Positions 48,801 through 61,000 of a stretch of DNA of 64,000 bases are shown here, one piece after another (within the stretch, counting starts at the first letter, position 1; the number at the start of each line of letters is the position of its first letter). Origin of the DNA: Centropus unirufus (Eukaryota > Chordata > Aves > Cuculiformes > Centropidae); assembly GCA_013397695.1 (NCBI GenBank), contig VYZI01000319.1, positions 502,710-566,709 on the forward strand, given 5' to 3'. The position numbers and the translations under genes are program-made. Under the pieces are notes generated by a model. The model was not told where the DNA came from, ran no database searches, and saw only the letters and a list, made by a program, of their open reading frames with translations.

Positions 48801-51800
48801 ATAGTAGTCTAAAATGTAGCAGACTAAGGGGGACTATTATTGTATTAAAAGCTTGTTGGTTCACTTGAGTATTTAAGTCAGTACTGTAATAAGAGGCTTG
48901 CCAACAGGATGGAAAACCAGTATCTCCCATTCTTGAGTCATCTTGTTGGTTCCTCAGGTAGAAAAATTCCTACGTAATAGTTGGAGTGAAAGCTTCTTTA
49001 GCACATGGATCTGTGGTTTATAATGCAGGAACGTGGATTTCATATGTGTGCGCTCTTTGTTTTGATTGCCTTTGTGATTCCCGCTGAGATTTCTGTGATC
49101 CTATCGCAGCCCCAAATTGCTTTTAAACAGGAAGCTGTCCGATTGCTTTATAAAAAAGAGTGCTTTGGCTGATGGATTTGGCATGTACTATGTCTGTGAC
49201 TGCAGTTATAGGATATCGTATGCTTAAGTGAACAACAGGAAAAACTGATCTAGAAAAATGTCACACAAGGTCTCTTCAGGTGTTTTTAATCACACTGCTG
49301 CTTTCCTTTTCCTAAAGCAGTATGGAGCTTCTAACCCTCCCATCGCTCTCTGGTTTACAGATATCTTCCTGAATGCTACTTTGTTTCCAAAGTGATTCCT
49401 TTTTCCTTGGCTAAAGAAAAAAAAACAGAGCTCTACTCCTCACTGCGTAGAACCCATGGCTCTCTGAACTTGGGTTTCTTTACTGGTGTCTGGACATTTT
49501 TATAAAACATAAAATACTTTTCAGTGTTGATTTCAAAAGTTGTATGCTGATGCTATTTGATATAAGGGCTACCTGAATAGTTTGTTTTAAAATTTCATGT
49601 TCTACTTATGCAGAAAAAGCAGTCAACTATTTTTCCTCTAAAATTGAGCAAAACTTTGTAAAGGTTGGTGTAAAAAAATCTGATGGCTTTTTTTAGCTAA
49701 AAATAAAATTAGACTAGAGTTGTTGAGTTGTTTGTTTTTTTTTTTTTTAAATAACTGGAAATTGAGTACTAATAGCCTGCAGATTTTACTGCAGATCTGG
49801 ATGTTATCTATGTTACTAATGTTTTAAAGTCTTAATAAGCTATTTGAGTCTATATCATCCAAGAGTTAATTCCACCTACTTCACTTTCTTGCTTCTACTA
49901 TGAAAAGCCATTTTCTTCTAATTTAGAGATCTCTCTTTCCTCTCTGGTTTGGTGTAAGAGCATTGTTTCATTATTCCTGCTGCATTCTGAATGTTTTATT
50001 ATTTTATGTATCTCTGCAGTAGAGTTGGGTTGGAAAAGGTCATTAAATAATTGGGCATTTTCCATCCCCCTTTTCTCACAGTAGATCAGGTCTTTGCTCA
50101 ATTACTCTGCAGCTATTTAGGCTATTGCACAGTAGGCATAAACCGCTACAATCTAATTTAGCAGTATTTTAGAATTTCTCCAGTGACATTTCTACCAACA
50201 CTTCTCCTGTTGGGTTAAATGGCTGCCTGGTGCAAGGCAAAGAAATGTCAAACTGGACTTGCAACAGCTTTTCTTTAATACTCAATTCCTAGGTGTGCAC
50301 CTTTTGCTACAATGTCTGTATCTTCAAGTTGTCATTTGCAATGCCTTTTGTATGAATGTGTTTGAAATTATAAATAGGCCTTTTAAGTTAAGAAGAGTAA
50401 GTTCTGTGGTAATTTTCAGCAACGTTTGACTTTTAAACACTTCTCATGTTCAGACTGATGTTCATATTATAGCACTTCAAACCAGAGAGGCTATAGTTTG
50501 TGGCAGTTTATCATTTTTAGAGCTAGCTTTTATACAAATTCTAACCCCCAAGCTGTAATTTCTTTAATAATTTTCTCAGTGTTCTTTGAACATAACCTTT
50601 TTTTCCTCCATAATAAGAATGCATGAATTGGCATACCAGATGAAATTGCATGCCCATTTAGTTTAACATTTTTTACACAGGAAATAATAGCAGGTGAGTA
50701 GAGGTGTGTATGAGAGCAGAGAAAAACACAATATTTACCTGGAACCTTCATACCAAAACCCTGCACCAGAAGTCCTTTAGAGCACATGTTAAAAAACAGT
50801 AATGCAAAAACCTCACTTTGTATTTGACTTCCTATCTTCCATTGATTTGTTTACGCCTCTCTCCTGTGGCTGTTCTGTGGTCTTTCTTCCAGTTTGGAGG
50901 ATTTCAATCTGATTGTTCCTTGAATGGAATATGTTCATATTTTCCTATCTGCATAGTTTCTAGCTTCTTTATCTTCCCCCCTTTTTTTTTTTTAAAATAG
51001 GGAATAGAATAGGGAAACAAAACTGGATGTGGGGCTTTTTTAGAAATTAACCTCAGTAACTGGATATACCCATAAGTATGTAGCATGACATAATGATTAA
51101 AAAAAAATCCTTATATTCTACTCAAATATTAGAATAGTTCTTCAACTCGGATTTAAGAGAGTTTTGTAATTTCTGAGATGTTTTTTCATGGGCCATAGTT
51201 AGGTCAAAGTTCTTTACACTGTGTGTAGATATACTCAGGGTATGTTCTGCTCGGCTACATCTGTACAAGTACATCTGTAGAATATACAAGGATTTACTAA
51301 TGGTGAATTTTGTCATGTAGTTCACTGTATGATTGCAAAATATCAGATGGTTTCTGCAGCTCTTCGAAGTTAGCATTATTTTTTATTATTGGATTAGCAA
51401 TAGCAAACATTTACATTTCATTTTCACTGTTACTCCTTTGGTCCTCTATTCCCATTTTCCCAAGAACTTATAAATAGGAGGAACAGCAGAGGTGCTTTCT
51501 GGATCTTTCTAGAGACTTTGCAGTGAGTATTAAGAATTTATTCTGAGACTTCTGTAAGGCTCATGTGTTTGTTCTAGCTCCTGTGTTTTAAATGTAGATA
51601 CCCTTTTCTTTCTATTACATGTTAGCATTGAGCTCTTTGTCAAAAGCAGTGAAAAGGCAGTGGAAACTCACTGTCTTTTCAGATAAAATCACCGAAGTTG
51701 AATCTTTTAGGATGAAAGCAAACCTTTGATTTACTTAATGGCGCTATTATATTTTTTTCTAGTTTAATCTTTATTCTATTGCATTTAGCACTTTTTGAAA

Positions 51801-54800
51801 GTATTAGAAGATCTGAATCTCCTTCTTTTGCATTTTGATATCAGAATTTTCACCAAATAGTGGTTCCTCCCACTTCATACAGATTAAAATCAGAGGAATT
51901 ACTGCCTTACTTGAACCATGCGTAGTAGTCAACAGGTGTCTTTGAGAGAAATTGTAAGCCCCGGAAAAGACAAGCAGCTTGTCCTTCCTGAAGGTAGATA
52001 TGGTTTAATATGCATGAAAGTTTACCTCCAACTTATTATTGCCAAGTTGCTGGAGAACATCTCACAATGCTGTTTCATCTTGACTAACCTACATGATTTC
52101 CTACCATCATTATTTTTTTCTCTAGGTCATTAATAATTACATGGAACAGTATAAGTCTCAGCACAGTTCCCTATGGTGTGTTGCTCTTAACTTCTTTCTC
52201 TGCTGAGACTTGGCCATTTATTAATAGTCCTTTGCTTCCTACCTGTTGGCCAGGTTTCAGGCCACGAGAGGACTTCAGCGCTTATTCTGCAGTTACCAAG
52301 GGTGTGTTATTTGTGTGGGTGTTTTTTTTGTTGTTTTTCTTTAAACAGGCTCTGATGTTGGGCATGTAACCTACATTCGTTCCTTCTGTATCTGATGTTT
52401 TCTTAACTCTCCCAAAGAGTTCTAATGGCAGAGAGGCAATATTTCACTTGTAAGGGCTGTACCTTCTTCATCCTTGTAATGCTCATAATGCTCAGGAAAA
52501 TGCTTTATATTTCCATGCACATTCAACTGTGTGGTCCTCAACATCCAGATTTTTTGGTTTTGGTGTCTGTTTTTTTTAACTTTTAGCTGCTATGTCTTAC
52601 CCTTCAAGACAGGAGGCTAAGCAGAAGATCATAATTCAAGCTGATGTTGTGTGGTAATGAATGACGCAGCTAGATGTTTTCCAGTGAACGTGTAACACTG
52701 GTATTCCTTTATTCTGGTGCCTACTAGCAAAGAAAGTGAAATTATATCTGCATAGATTAAGGGTTGTTTTTAATTTCCTCCCTTTTTTTTTGTAAAGCAT
52801 ATACATGTAGTTGCTTGAAATAAGACCAAAATTGGACCCTAAAAGTAATTTATAGCATATAAATTTGTACTGAATAAAAGACCTTCCTTCTTCCTACGTA
52901 CTGTGAACTAAGCATATTAGAAACTGTAAGATAGTTTGTATCTTAATTTTGGTGTTATTACAGTGTTTCTTTTGTGTAGTATTTCACTTTTATGGTATCA
53001 TCCCTTTAGCTTCTAATTTAACTCCTCTGCTTTTCACTTCTTTCAACAGTTAACTTAGTTGCTGGCTTTTTTAGTTTGGGTTCACTGCCCCATTTCACAC
53101 TTGCTCCTGATTCTCTCATATGAGAGCTGAGCAAGTTGTTTGTTTTAGCTGAGTTGCAATTTATAACAACAAAAGCTTTTCCTTTAGTGGTAAATATAGA
53201 TGTAATAAAGCTATCTTTGCCAAAAACATTTTGGGGTACTGCTATTTAAGTTTAAACTTGTCAAAATTCTGTCTTCCAATTATTCCAATATAATGTAAAC
53301 TTCGTTTATAGAAAAAAAATAATGTGAATGAAAGGAAGATTAGATGCAACAAGATCACGCAGTGGTACACTTGAATATATCCTTGTGTTTCAGTATTCAA
53401 GTTCTGTGTTGTTGCAATGAATACATAGATATATGTGAGGCTTTTCCATTTCCGTCATCACAATTCCAAACCTATCAACTTCTCTTGAGTTCTCGCTTGA
53501 TTTAAGACTTGGTTCATGGATCCTTCTGTTTTCCCTCCCTTTCCTTCCCTCAACTTTTGTGGCCTCAAGGTAACAAGGAAAGGTATCCATGCAGGTCTTT
53601 CCAGTTGTCTGGGCAATCCTTATTGAAGGAAGATAATTGGGCACATGTGGCTCCAAGTAAGCAGTGACTTACCTTGAGGGGGGGTGTGTGCTGGGGGGTG
53701 GCACACTGCTTCATTCATTCATTCAGCTGTTACAGGTTTCCAGGACAGGCATGCTTTCTGCTAAGCCCTGCTGTTGTTCACCTGTTGCTGTAAAACTTGC
53801 TTCTTAGTTCAATTTCTTCTGAATGTTCTCAGCAGGATATGCTCATTCGCACCTAAGTCATCCCATCTTCCCAGCTGAAAAGTAATTCTACATTCTTACA
53901 AAAAAATTTTAAAAGGCGTATACTCATCTGGGTCATTTGTTAGAGGATGACATCTTAGAGGTCAGGGCAGGAAAATTACTGCTGCTATATTGATTTGGAA
54001 TGCCACAGAGTATTTCTTGAAGGCTGGAAGTCATTATTTTTACAGACCTGTTATGTCTTCTGTGCTCAGCATAAGCTTACTCTTCTGGCCCTTGCTCTGT
54101 GCTCTCCTGCTGTGGTCCAAATGTCTCATGCGCTGGCTACACAGCCTCGCTTCCGCCGAGTATCAAACACGGCTGATTCACAGATCTCTGACCTTTCCCT
54201 GATCTGCTGGTGGATAGTCCAGTAATGTGGGAGGGGACAGAGGAGCTCTGTTATGCTTTGTAAAATGTGTTATAAGAAACAGATTCTCAGTGCTAGCTTG
54301 ATAAAATAGGCATTCCCTTTCATAGGGTCTAATTTAGCCTTTGGCAGAACAGCCTCACAACTCTCAACGTGGGTCGTGTTGTGAACCCATGCATAAAGTG
54401 CATGCTTGCTGTGTGAATAGATGCCTTTTCCCCTGGATGCTGCTTTCATGGAATGATGTGTTAGACTTTTATGTCAGGCTTCTAAGAACTGGAGACCTTT
54501 GCTTTTGTGTGAAATCATTTGGGTAAAAGTCCTTTACATCTAACGTAGGAGGGAATTGAACAAAGATGTCTTTGCTTATTCAGGAAGTACTGAGTTGCAA
54601 CTTATTCCATAGTCTCAATAGAGAGGTAGGGAATAAACTTCAGAGAATGCTAAGGAAAATAAAGCAGGATTTTCCAGGAGACTTACAGGCATAATTCAAG
54701 CTGATTAGCTCAAAAAATTGTGAGTAATTAAGGGAGCTGGTACTGATAACTTCTGCTTACAAATACAGTTCATTAGAATAGGTAGTTATCTGCACACAGT

Positions 54801-55072
54801 GTATTGCTTTCAGTGCATTTAATTCTGGTGACTGGAAAGCCTTTGCATTCCGCCTTTTTATAGGCGGTCTTTAAACATGGAAAATGCAGACATGTTGTTT
54901 CACGCTTAGGAGGACGTTCATGTGCCATCTCACGTGGGCTGCCATAAAATATTAGTGGCTTGAAGTCTGCAATTATCAAATTATTTCAAGTAAGTGATGC
55001 AACATGAACATTTCAGCTAGCTGGCACGGGAAGGGGCAAACAGAACTTGTTTTTCAAACAAAGGATACTTTT
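39900..55072. other. Non-coding stretch
   Basis: No secure gene is present. Weak plus-strand exon-like segments lie at 42393-42463, 44487-44635 and 45301-45391. Sequences that resemble conserved non-coding DNA lie near 43290-43360 and 47930-48190, and there is an AT palindrome block at 48758-48797. Confidence 0.4.
48758..48797. repeat. AT-only palindromic block
   Basis: This is an 18-bp perfect palindrome (AATATTTTTAAAAATATT at 48758-48775) followed by near-copies of the same unit. It is pure A/T over about 40 bases. Confidence 0.85.
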
Positions 55073-55136
55073 TTATGGTTGGACTTGATCTTGGAAGTCT
55101 TTTCCAACCTAGCGATTCTATGATTTTGATATTCTG
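55073..55136 (+). mobile_element. CR1 3' terminal fragment, plus orientation
   Basis: Only the last 60-odd bases are present: 'ggttggacttgatcttgg', then 'agtcttttccaacctagcg', then 'attctatgattttgatattctg'. This is the typical CR1 3' end with its short ATTCTATGAT-type terminal repeats. Such very short 5'-truncated copies are common in birds. No coding part is retained. Confidence 0.75.
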
Positions 55137-56000
55137 TATAAGTAACATACAGTTCGGCATTTACCACTAAGATGTATATATGGGAATAAACAATTCTTCT
55201 GTACATACAGGGCTTGTGTGCATACAAGTAGGCACTGGACATCTTTGCTCAGTAGCAACCACTTCTAAACTTCTATCAAAGAAGAGTGTTAAGAAATTCA
55301 TGGGTAACATACTGACTGGTAATTTTGTTATTGGATTGGTCATAAACATGACACAGAGCTGCAACTCTTGCATTATATGTGGTGTTTTTAAAGCCTATAA
55401 CCTACTTCCTTTGCTATGAGGACAAAAGGAGACTTTGAAAGAAGAATTTGGGATGAAATATGATTGTTTGCAAAGCCTAAATGATTCATTTGCTCGTCTT
55501 TAATTTTTCATATTATTCAGATAAATCCAGATCTTTCTGAAGCTAACTCATTGTCGAAATCCCATTTCCCTCAGTGAACTAAGATCCAAATATGCATTCT
55601 ACTTTAAATCTTAAAAGTTTTTTTACATCTTCTCAATTTTTCTGCCCTGAAAAATTATGCAATAAAAATATTAACATCTAATATTTTTCTTCCAGGACTA
55701 TCATGTTTGCTTAGGTAATAAGTAGAACTTTTATTCCCTTCCACCCACAACAAAAGAAAGTAAGTTTGCAATTGGGATACTCTGTGGTGTGATGAGTGTC
55801 TTCAGTTCAGAGCTCAAGTGGAGGCCCAGACACTGAGCTGCTATTTTTCTTTTCAACTGGAAAAAAATGTATAATGTCTTAGTGATATTACTCGTACACT
55901 TCCCACTAGTGATGTAATCCCTCTCCATTCCGTCAAACTAATGTCTTCCAAAGAAAATATATAAAGGAAAAGGGAGGAGGTAGTATTATTTAAAATTATT

Positions 56001-56318
56001 TTAATTTGTCAAGCAAGCTTGAGCCTGTTCTGCTCTTATTTTACTACTTGTGTTTGAAACAAGGTTCTGCATTAACAGAGCATGTGCACCCATATCACTG
56101 TAGCATTTGGGCTCCTCACAGTCTTTGTAGTATTCGTACTTAGAGCAAGATAGATTCCTAAGGACTTTATCTGTGTCTTTCAACGAGTTCAAGTAGGCAA
56201 TAAAATTATGGTAATCAGAGTTACATGACACCACCAAGCCTAGAGCTGCATGCCCATTGCTGGAGGTGAGCGTGGCAGACCGTACTGATGGGTACCGATC
56301 CCCCGAGCTCTGTTCCAT
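56001..56318 (-). CDS. Hypothetical 105-codon minus-strand open frame
   Basis: An ATG at 56318 opens 105 codons to a TAA at 56003-56001. The peptide has a cluster of four cysteines (NLSCSKYEYYKDCEEPKC and, earlier, VVSCNSDY), several NxS/T sites, and no signal peptide or membrane segment. A TGA directly precedes the ATG, so the frame is closed upstream. There is no obvious promoter, splice site or AATAAA immediately after it. It sits in the same 56-58 kb cluster of long minus-strand frames, but in a different phase from the frame at 57.4-58.1 kb. It could be a fragment of one decayed gene with frameshifts, or chance. Confidence 0.15.
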   Translation of the reverse strand: MEQSSGDRYPSVRSATLTSSNGHAALGLVVSCNSDYHNFIAYLNSLKDTDKVLRNLSCSKYEYYKDCEEPKCYSDMGAHALLMQNLVSNTSSKIRAEQAQACLTN

Positions 56319-57385
56319 TCAGCTTCAGAGATAACATGTTGGGCAAAGCCAACTCCAAAAGCTCCTTGAAGTTATGAGGCTACTGTTGGTCTTTGGGACA
56401 TGGAGGCATAATTTCATATTTTTCCAGATTGTTCATTGTGACCCGGAGCTGCAGCAAACAGCTGATGCTAAGAGACAACCTTACTACCCATCTCTCTAAC
56501 AAACTGTGCAGTCCGCATTGTTTAAGCAGTGAAGCGGCAACAAATGAAATAGTTGTACTGTTCATCACGGAACCTGAATTAATAAAGTCTGACTCAAAGT
56601 GAACAAGTCTGCCCCTAGGCACATCATTGTGATTAGCTATTTGAAAGAACCATGGTAATTTTTTTCATGTTTTTGTTTTAATTATTCTGGTTTTGGTCAT
56701 GGGATTTAATTCTTCTCAAGCATCCTGGAAGTCCGTGGAAGGAAGGAATACTGTACTGTTGCGTGATAAAGTATTGCCATATAATTCTTTCTGTCTGTAG
56801 CTCGGAAGAGTTTTATTTATCCCCTCTGGTTGCTTGCTGATGTGCCATGCCTGTTGTTGGTATTTTTGAAAGGAGAGTGAGGGTGAAGTAAACATGGTCT
56901 GAGGATGGATCAACTGCTTCAGTAAAAGGGTCTGAAGCTTTTTGAGTGGTCTCTTTGGGGCAAGCCTGGCACAAAGCCTGGGGCAGATGTACTAAAATAT
57001 TACTGCTGTCAGAATAGTAATATTTTTCAGTCAACTTTAATTAAAATAAAATTATTGCATAAAAATGCAGAACTCCATAGAGATTTTAAAGTAATTTCTT
57101 TTTGAACTGACATCATGAAATGCATTTTTAGCTTAATATAGGAAAGCCTGATCAGTGAAAAGTCAGATTTTTGGGTTGAAATATCTTCAATTTTCTGGGT
57201 ATTTTACATTTTTTCAAAGTGTATGCTTGTGGAATGATAGTGGAAAGTAATTTAGTATTGCGGGAAATGTTCTAGCTGCAGTATTCTAGGAGTAGTCTTT
57301 GCTGCTGGAATATGGCAATCACTTCATATTCTCAGATTGCTTACATTGGCAATCTACCTTGCCCATCTTTTTTTTAAGGGAAATT

Positions 57386-58090
57386 TTACTCCAAAATTAA
57401 TCTGGCTATATTCAGTGGTGTTATTTGCCGTTTTTGGCCTTCTATCCTGCTTGCAGGTAACAATGTTCCTTTTGACTGTGATTTGGACATAAATGTGAGA
57501 AGACCCTGGAGACCTGAGTGTGCCAATAAAATGGGATCTTTCAGAACTAAACGTATTTGGGCTGTAGAAATTGGGGGCAAAAACAGCGCTGCTATTGGGA
57601 ACAAGTAGTAGTATGCATGGCTTGCCTGAGTTGTGGTGGCAGGATCCACTGTGTATTCAGATGTCTTTAGGTATGGGTAACTGGCCGCTGTAGCCTCTTT
57701 CACCTCCAGTGAGTTTTATATTTGCAAGTTGCTATTGAAGTCACAAATGATGTTCTGAAATGAAGTCATAACTTCTTTAATGTTGCTATTGAAGCCAAGC
57801 ATCTGGAACCTAGAGATTTAAGTGAAATGTGAATGTTGGGAAGCATTTTTTTGTGCATATTGCATCAAACCTTGGCACTGCTGTAGGACTGCCAGGCATT
57901 TGAACTCTGAGATGTTTAAACTTCTGCAGTTTGTGGAAGGACCTATTAGTGTAGTCTGGAAGGGGTAGCAAACAGAATTTTGCCGATGTCCTCTGGATCT
58001 TATGAATGCGTGTACTAGGTATGATTTTTCTTTTTTAATCCTGATTTGGAAATGAGAACTGTTTGGTGTTGCTTCAGACAATCTTGTTCA
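57386..58090 (-). pseudogene. Possible decayed coding sequence: long minus-strand frame with two stops
   Basis: One minus-strand frame runs from a TGA near 58088 to a TAA at 57388. It covers about 230 codons and is interrupted only by TAA codons at 57820-57818 and 57718-57716. In AT-rich DNA of this length about ten or more stops would be expected per frame. The peptide has mixed composition rather than a simple repeat. It includes SYLVHAFIRSRGHRQNSV, ISEFKCLAVLQQCQG and, between the stops, an M-initiated segment MLGFNSNIKEVMTSFQN. I recognise no family and see no splice pattern or poly-A tail. It may be a degraded retrocopy or old mobile-element gene, or a chance frame. A further long frame in the same phase lies at 57034-56813, but many stops separate the two. 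Confidence 0.25.
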
Positions 58091-61000
58091 CTGAAGCTCA
58101 TTGTTAGAGAGCTGTGGGTGCTTTAAATTTAGGTATTTCTCTGTGCAAACTACCCATCCATTTACTGTTTTCTCTTCAGGAAATAAGACAGCAAGGGTGA
58201 GTAATGCCTCTATCTTCTGTATAGATAAGTAGAACAAAACAAACAGCTTCAGGCCTTTTTGCTTACATGGGTGTTAAGTATGAATCTTCCCCTTGTTGCT
58301 CCAGCAGAGCAGTTACACTCAGGTATCTGTTCTTAAGTGTAAGTTGATCTGGTTTTTGGTAGAAACTGTACATTTCTACTAAAGAGTCTTTAGTACTGGA
58401 ATAAACTGTCCTGTTAAAGGATTAAAAACCCACTAGTATGAACACTGCAGAGAGGAGTGGTTTTTAACCTGTCTCCAGGGAAGCATGGCAAGGTGGAGGG
58501 TGCTGACAAGAAGACAGGACACTGCTTAACACTCATCTTGGTCCTTTTGGCCAGGACCGTTTTTTTTTTTTTCCTGTTGAAGAGCTGGCACTGCCATCCA
58601 AGTGTTGATGTTCTCTAATTGCGCTGTTTAAAGCATGACTGATGAACTTAATTCTGTTCTTGATTTGATTATGGATGAATGGATCCATTTCTCATGTTGC
58701 CTACGGTTAGGTAGGTTGCATATAGCAGGGTAGGTGCAACTCCACATGTGCTTATTCCAGGTGACCTTTCACAATTTAAGAACTTAGAATTTTTTGCAGC
58801 ACAATATAAATAAAAAAATATCATGTTGTACTGAGACTGGAGATAGGAAGGAGAAGATATTAAGAAACTCTTAGAGGAAATTTGTATATGCCTTTAAACT
58901 GGAATGAATTTTGGGGGGATAATTAAGATGTAACTTTTTTTTTTTTATTTGTTACTCAGCTAATAATTGCTGACCTTTACAACGTGATTCAAAGTTCACA
59001 GTAGTTAAAGCAATCTCATTGCCCTCTGGCTTTTTGGGTCATGGCAGCAGAAAAGGCCTTCCTACTCTTTGCCTTTTCTTTTGGGAACTGTGATTTCATG
59101 CGGGGTTCCTGTTCCTGTGAGATGATTGCTCTCTGTTGACTTCATTCAGAATCGATTACAGAAATGACAGGTTGAGGCTGTCCATGCTTGCAGTGTGCTA
59201 TTCAGTGCCTATTAAGTGTGTGTCAGGCTTTTTATAGACAGTCTGTGAACTTTAAAAGTACAAAATGCTTACATTCAGTATGGTGAATGGGGATTTAGCT
59301 AAACTACTCTTATTAACAGTAACTGAATTCCTTTAGTGTTTACATAGTATTTTACACTTTTGAAGTGTTGTACTAACATTAATTAATTCTGAAAACACCC
59401 CTGTACAGTACTGGAGGTGAGAAAGTTGGTGGTTAAATACCCATCTGCAGTGCTGAGAACATCCCCACAAGGGTATAACAAAATGACCGAACAAGGGCGT
59501 TCTAAATTAAAAACCAGTTTAATTTAGTTTAACCTCATTTGCTAGCTCGAACTTTTGTTCATGCAGAACAGTAGATGACTGTGCTTACTCTTAAGACTCC
59601 TGGTCCTCCAGGGCATTATAGGACAGTAGTAGGGAAGAAACAATTCCACATTTCTTTGCCTAACCACCCCCGCCTCCCTAAATTGTGCTGACTGTTCTTT
59701 TGCACAAATCCAGTGAATGGGTTTGTGATGCTTAGAGGAGGACGCTGGAAGGTGTGAAGTTCATATGTATGTTAAAAAACATAAAACAACAGCCTAGTTG
59801 ATGATAGACCTGTTGATATAATTGGAGAAAAATAAAGGGGTGCATATTTGCTACAGCTCATAGTCAGATCTGAAAGATTTCTGATTTGCTGTTAGGACTA
59901 GGATTTCACAACTTGACATGAAGAGATTCTTAGCCAGACTATTAAAAGGTCATTATTTGAAATTTTGATCACTCGCTAAGTACAGTGGTTGTGTTTGCAA
60001 GAGCCAATGTTGTGTCGTAAATCAACGCTTGGTGACAGAGGGCAGCACCTCTATCACTCACTCCAGCTATCAACAAGGAGAAAACATTATTTTCCTGTAA
60101 ACTGATTAATTTCTAGTTTATTAAAGCATCTGTTAAAAATAACCAAATCTTACCCCACATTCATCTGTCCATAAATCGATCCACCACAAGCACAAAGTAG
60201 GGTAAAAAGAAAAAAGAAGGAAGACTTTTTAAAAAATCACTATTCCTTCTACTTCTACAAAAACAGTTTTGATTTTTTTTTTTTGCCCTTAAGGAAACTA
60301 TAGGGGAAAAAAATCCCCCTGTTTTAGTAGTGGAAGAAAAAAAATCCGTCCAACATTTAGTTTCAAGTTGTTAGGCTATTCTTAAACAATGTTATTTCTA
60401 AAATGAAGACTTTCTATAGATATTAAAAAAGTTACCATGCCTGGTAATGTTCTACAGAGCAAAGTGATAAGAGCAGTGAAGATCAAAGGCAGTTATGTAC
60501 CAATATTTTTTGTTTAGATTTATTTCTGAACACTTGGGCTGAGGAAGTCACTGTGTAATTTATCAGGGAAAGGTTTTCCAACACGGAATTCGTTTTCCTT
60601 CCCAGCTGGTCTGTGACTCCTGCAGCCACTTCCTCCGCTATTTCTAAAGGCACACAGGAAAGCTATGAAGCTCAGCATCATTTTCTTGACTAAAAGGAAG
60701 TTTATCCGTAGTTACTTATGAATGATTTTGCAAGGCAGGAAAATAGCATATAGCTATCTGCATTTACTTGATTTTACCTATCTAAAGGTAAGTTTTGGAT
60801 TCATGGGAGCCGTCAGAACCTAAGGGCTTATACAGAATATCTAAATTGGGGAATTGTGCTCAGTGGAAGAAATGTGTGTGTGGCTGTGTTGTAGCTGTTC
60901 TTTTTGACCAGCTAATTTCACTCAGTGACATAATCAAAGTTGAAAAAGGGAGGCGGAAATTTCTATTAAAAGAAGGTCATGTATAAAAAGTTTTGTTTTG

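Noticed and set aside
50022..50060. CR1-like word gttgggttggaaaaggtc
   Set aside because: Only about 18 bases resemble the CR1 3' end and the flanks do not match.
53673..53726. Minus-strand segment with a perfect GTAAGT donor and C-rich content
   Set aside because: All three frames meet an early stop, or are open only from an internal ATG; the C-richness is a simple G-run artefact. A non-coding first exon is possible but unsupported.
54080..54202. CpG-containing patch with two overlapping plus-strand frames
   Set aside because: There is no convincing acceptor or donor and no third-position bias in either frame.
60030..60048. CTCF-like core agagggcagc
   Set aside because: Only the central bases fit the consensus; the flanking positions do not.
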